Source: Demequina sediminicola
GTDB taxonomy: Bacteria > Actinomycetota > Actinomycetes > Actinomycetales > Demequinaceae
Assembly (NCBI RefSeq): GCF_000975055.1
Contig: NZ_BBRB01000005.1
Coordinates: 1 to 64,000, forward strand
Length of the DNA stretch: 64,000 nt
Direction: 5' to 3'
The position numbers and the translations under genes are program-made. The notes beneath the pieces are model-generated. The model was not told where the DNA came from. It worked only from the letters and a program-made list of their open reading frames with translations, and searched no databases. Shown piece after piece: positions 62,170 through 64,000 of this stretch; position 1 is the first letter of the stretch; every line of letters begins with the position of its first letter.

Positions 62170-62956
62170 CGACACACGTCGGTCTAACCCCGACGCGCGG
62201 ATGCCCCTGCGCGCACATTTGCGTGAGTTCCGCAACCGGCTGATCTATGCCGCGATCGGTATTGCCGTGGGCTCAGTCATCGGTTGGTTTGTCTATGAGC
62301 CGGTGTTTGAAGCGTTGCAGGCGCCCATCATTTCTGCGGCTCAAGAGCAGGATGCCCTCATCACCGTGAACTTCGCGGGACTTGCGACGGCACTGGACAT
62401 GAAGATTAAGGTCTCGCTCTTCGTTGGCGTAGTGCTGTCTGCTCCGTGGTGGCTCTACCAACTATGGGCCTTCGTTGCGCCAGGACTCGTGAAGAAGGAG
62501 AAGCGCTACACGGCGGGATTCCTTGCCGCAGCCATTCCACTGTTCGCGGCGGGCATCGCCTTGGCATGGTGGGTTTACCCCAAGGCTGTGAGCATCTTGA
62601 CCGGGTTTACTCCGGAGGGCGGCTCGAACTTCCTCGATGCCCAGATGCTCATGACCTTCACCATGCGCCTCTTCCTCGCGTTTGGGATCGCCTTTGTGTT
62701 CCCAGTGGTCATGGTGTTCTTGTCCTGGGCCGGGCTGGTACGCACCAAGACCTGGCTCAAGGGTTGGCGGTGGGCCATCGTCATCATCTTTATTGCAGCC
62801 GCCATGCTGACTCCCACGCCCGATGTCGTCACGATGATGTCAATGGCGGGACCGATGGTCGCCCTGTACTTCGGCGCGATTGGGGTCGCGCGGCTCGGGG
62901 AGAAGCGCCGCGACAAGAAGCGCGCCGCGGCCGCACTCGATGACGCTGAGGCATGA
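62159..62956 (+). CDS. tatC: Sec-independent protein translocase protein TatC
   Basis: This 265-residue receptor for twin-arginine signals has six transmembrane helices. It has MPLRAHLREFRNRLIYA, then the conserved PxxLYQxWxFVAPGL pattern (WWLYQLWAFVAPGLVKKEKRY) and the FAFGIAFVFPVV-like segment (LFLAFGIAFVFPVVMVFLSWAGLV). The GTG at 62159 overlaps the end of tatA and keeps an N-terminal SNPDARMPL tail as in relatives; the ATG at 62201 is an alternative. Its stop overlaps the next gene. No tatB is adjacent. Confidence 0.94.
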   Translation: MESSDTRRSNPDARMPLRAHLREFRNRLIYAAIGIAVGSVIGWFVYEPVFEALQAPIISAAQEQDALITVNFAGLATALDMKIKVSLFVGVVLSAPWWLYQLWAFVAPGLVKKEKRYTAGFLAAAIPLFAAGIALAWWVYPKAVSILTGFTPEGGSNFLDAQMLMTFTMRLFLAFGIAFVFPVVMVFLSWAGLVRTKTWLKGWRWAIVIIFIAAAMLTPTPDVVTMMSMAGPMVALYFGAIGVARLGEKRRDKKRAAAALDDAEA

Positions 62957-63903
62957 GGCGTATTGGCTTTGCGGGTAACCCCAGCGCAGATGGTGGGGCT
63001 GCCGGCGCAGGACTAGACCATATCCAGACATTGTTGGGTGCTCGTGGGGCCACGGTCGTGGACCTCTCGGGCGATTCCTGGGGCGACACTGTGGCGCGCG
63101 TCACCGCAGCCCTCGGCGTGCACGAAGGTGTTTTATCTCATGAACATTCCTTTGATGCCCTGGTAGTTGCAGGCGGGGACGGCATGGTCCACCTCGGCCT
63201 CCAGGCTTGTGTCCCATCGGGTGTACCTCTGGGCATTGTTGCCACAGGTTCGGGTAATGACTTCGCCACGCGCATGGGGTTGGCGGTTGCGGACCCGGAG
63301 CGCGCGGTGGCAGAGATTTTCGATGGGTGGGGGTCGCCTCGCAAGGTCGACGTAGGGCACATCACGACTGCCGATGGTCACGAGCGTTGGTTCGCAGGGG
63401 TGCTGTCCGCAGGGATCGACGCCGCTATCGCGGAGCGTGCACGCCATATGACGCGGCCACGCGGCACAGCGAAGTACATTGTCGCGGTCGTGCGCGAACT
63501 GTGGGGCTACCGCCCCTATGGCATGACCATCACCGTGCGCGATGAGCGCGGCACCGAAGAGCGCATGTCCGGCACGTTCACCTTGGCCGCGGTGTCGAAC
63601 TCAGGCCTCTTGGGAGGTGGGATTCCTTTGTGCCCGCCATCGCGGACCGACGATGGCCGCCTTGAGCTGGTGCGCGCGACGCCACTCACACGGCGCGGCA
63701 TCGTGAAGATCTTTCCCCGGTTGCTTCGAGGAACCCACGTTGACGATCCCCGTGTGACGATCGGTGCCGTGTCGGAAGTGACGCTCGAAGCATCGGCCAC
63801 GGGTTTTGCCCCACCAGCGCCATCGGCCGACGGCGAGCCCGTCGGAATGCTCCCCTTGAGCGTCACCTGCGTTCCGGGTGCGCTGGCCTTGCTTGCGCCC
63901 TGA
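62953..63903 (+). CDS. Diacylglycerol/lipid kinase family protein
   Basis: This 316-residue protein has a DAGK catalytic domain. VAGGDGMVHLGLQ is the GGDG nucleotide loop and GIVATGSGNDFATRMGL is the second loop. The C-terminal beta-sandwich (TFTLAAVSNSGLLGGGIPLCPPSRTDDGRLELV) is typical. Such enzymes phosphorylate diacylglycerol or related lipids. In actinobacteria a gene of this family usually follows tatC and precedes helY, as here. It is joined to tatC by ATGA. Confidence 0.9.
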   Translation: MRRIGFAGNPSADGGAAGAGLDHIQTLLGARGATVVDLSGDSWGDTVARVTAALGVHEGVLSHEHSFDALVVAGGDGMVHLGLQACVPSGVPLGIVATGSGNDFATRMGLAVADPERAVAEIFDGWGSPRKVDVGHITTADGHERWFAGVLSAGIDAAIAERARHMTRPRGTAKYIVAVVRELWGYRPYGMTITVRDERGTEERMSGTFTLAAVSNSGLLGGGIPLCPPSRTDDGRLELVRATPLTRRGIVKIFPRLLRGTHVDDPRVTIGAVSEVTLEASATGFAPPAPSADGEPVGMLPLSVTCVPGALALLAP

Positions 63904-63960
63904 GGTCGCCTGCCCCATAACGCAGTCACGGCGATGACGGGCATCCCCGATGTGCACCGT

Positions 63961-63966
63961 TAGCCT
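63961..63966 (+). promoter_or_regulatory. Probable -10 box of the right-edge gene (leaderless)
   Basis: TAGCCT ends 6 bases before an ATG at 63973, the same layout as fmt, rpe and hisE. Confidence 0.45.
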
Positions 63967-63972
63967 GGGAAC

Positions 63973-64000
63973 ATGACGTCACCTTCCGAGCGCTACGCCG
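63973..64000 (+). CDS. Start of a probable DEAD/DEAH-box helicase (HelY-like), cut by the window edge
   Basis: Only nine codons are visible, MTSPSERYA. HelY-type helicases in actinobacteria often begin with a similar SPAERYA stretch and follow tatA-tatC and the lipid kinase gene. The call rests on this short match, the gene order and the leaderless promoter. No helicase motif is inside the window. Confidence 0.5.

Overview
The window is a dense stretch of actinobacterial chromosome, probably from the order Micrococcales. The evidence is high GC with many GTG starts, ATGA/GTGA gene overlaps, the actinobacterial integration host factor mihF, PafB/PafC, a helicase-dead PriA, and gene orders typical of the phylum. 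I see no rRNA or tRNA gene, transposase, phage gene or CRISPR array. No intergenic gap exceeds about 250 bases.

Layout. 1-3.8 kb, minus strand: the 5' end of a secreted protein, a lipoprotein, a regulator-like protein, a DUF349 protein and a membrane-anchored cyclophilin. 3.9-7.2 kb: hisS and aspS, with short palindromic repeats on both sides of aspS. 7.4-17.3 kb: an MMPL exporter (minus strand), then rarA, rpsD, alaS, ruvX, mltG and aroE. 17.4-28.9 kb: a compact type IV pilus locus (pilB, pilT, pilC, major pilin, three minor-pilin-like genes, prepilin peptidase, pilM, pilN, pilO), placed between aroE and aroC. 29.0-31.8 kb: aroC-aroK-aroB. 31.8-36.6 kb: a 44-codon ORF, two paralogous polytopic membrane proteins on either side of efp, then nusB behind a probable 18-codon leaderless leader ORF. 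36.6-46.2 kb: the pyrimidine operon pyrR-pyrB-pyrC-carA-carB with a PyrR-binding leader, then pyrF, mihF, gmk and rpoZ. 46.2-54.7 kb: coaBC, a two-gene insertion (a DUF559-type putative nuclease and a YpsA/SLOG protein), metK, priA, fmt and rsmB. 54.7-58.8 kb: rpe and ribD-ribE-ribBA-ribH. 58.8-64 kb: hisE, hisG, pafB, pafC, tatA, tatC, a diacylglycerol-kinase-family gene, and the first codons of a probable helY helicase.

How the genes work together. Most are housekeeping: translation, shikimate, pyrimidine, riboflavin, histidine, CoA and SAM metabolism, and Tat export. The accessory parts are the pilus locus, the efp-flanking membrane pair, the DUF559/SLOG pair, and two sets of short palindromes. 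One palindrome lies in frame inside the CoaC-CoaB linker. Many genes appear to be transcribed from leaderless promoters: a TAnnnT- or nACAAT-like -10 box ends 6-8 nt before the start codon. I used this to choose several starts.

All calls come from reading the sequence and from memory of the families; no search was run.
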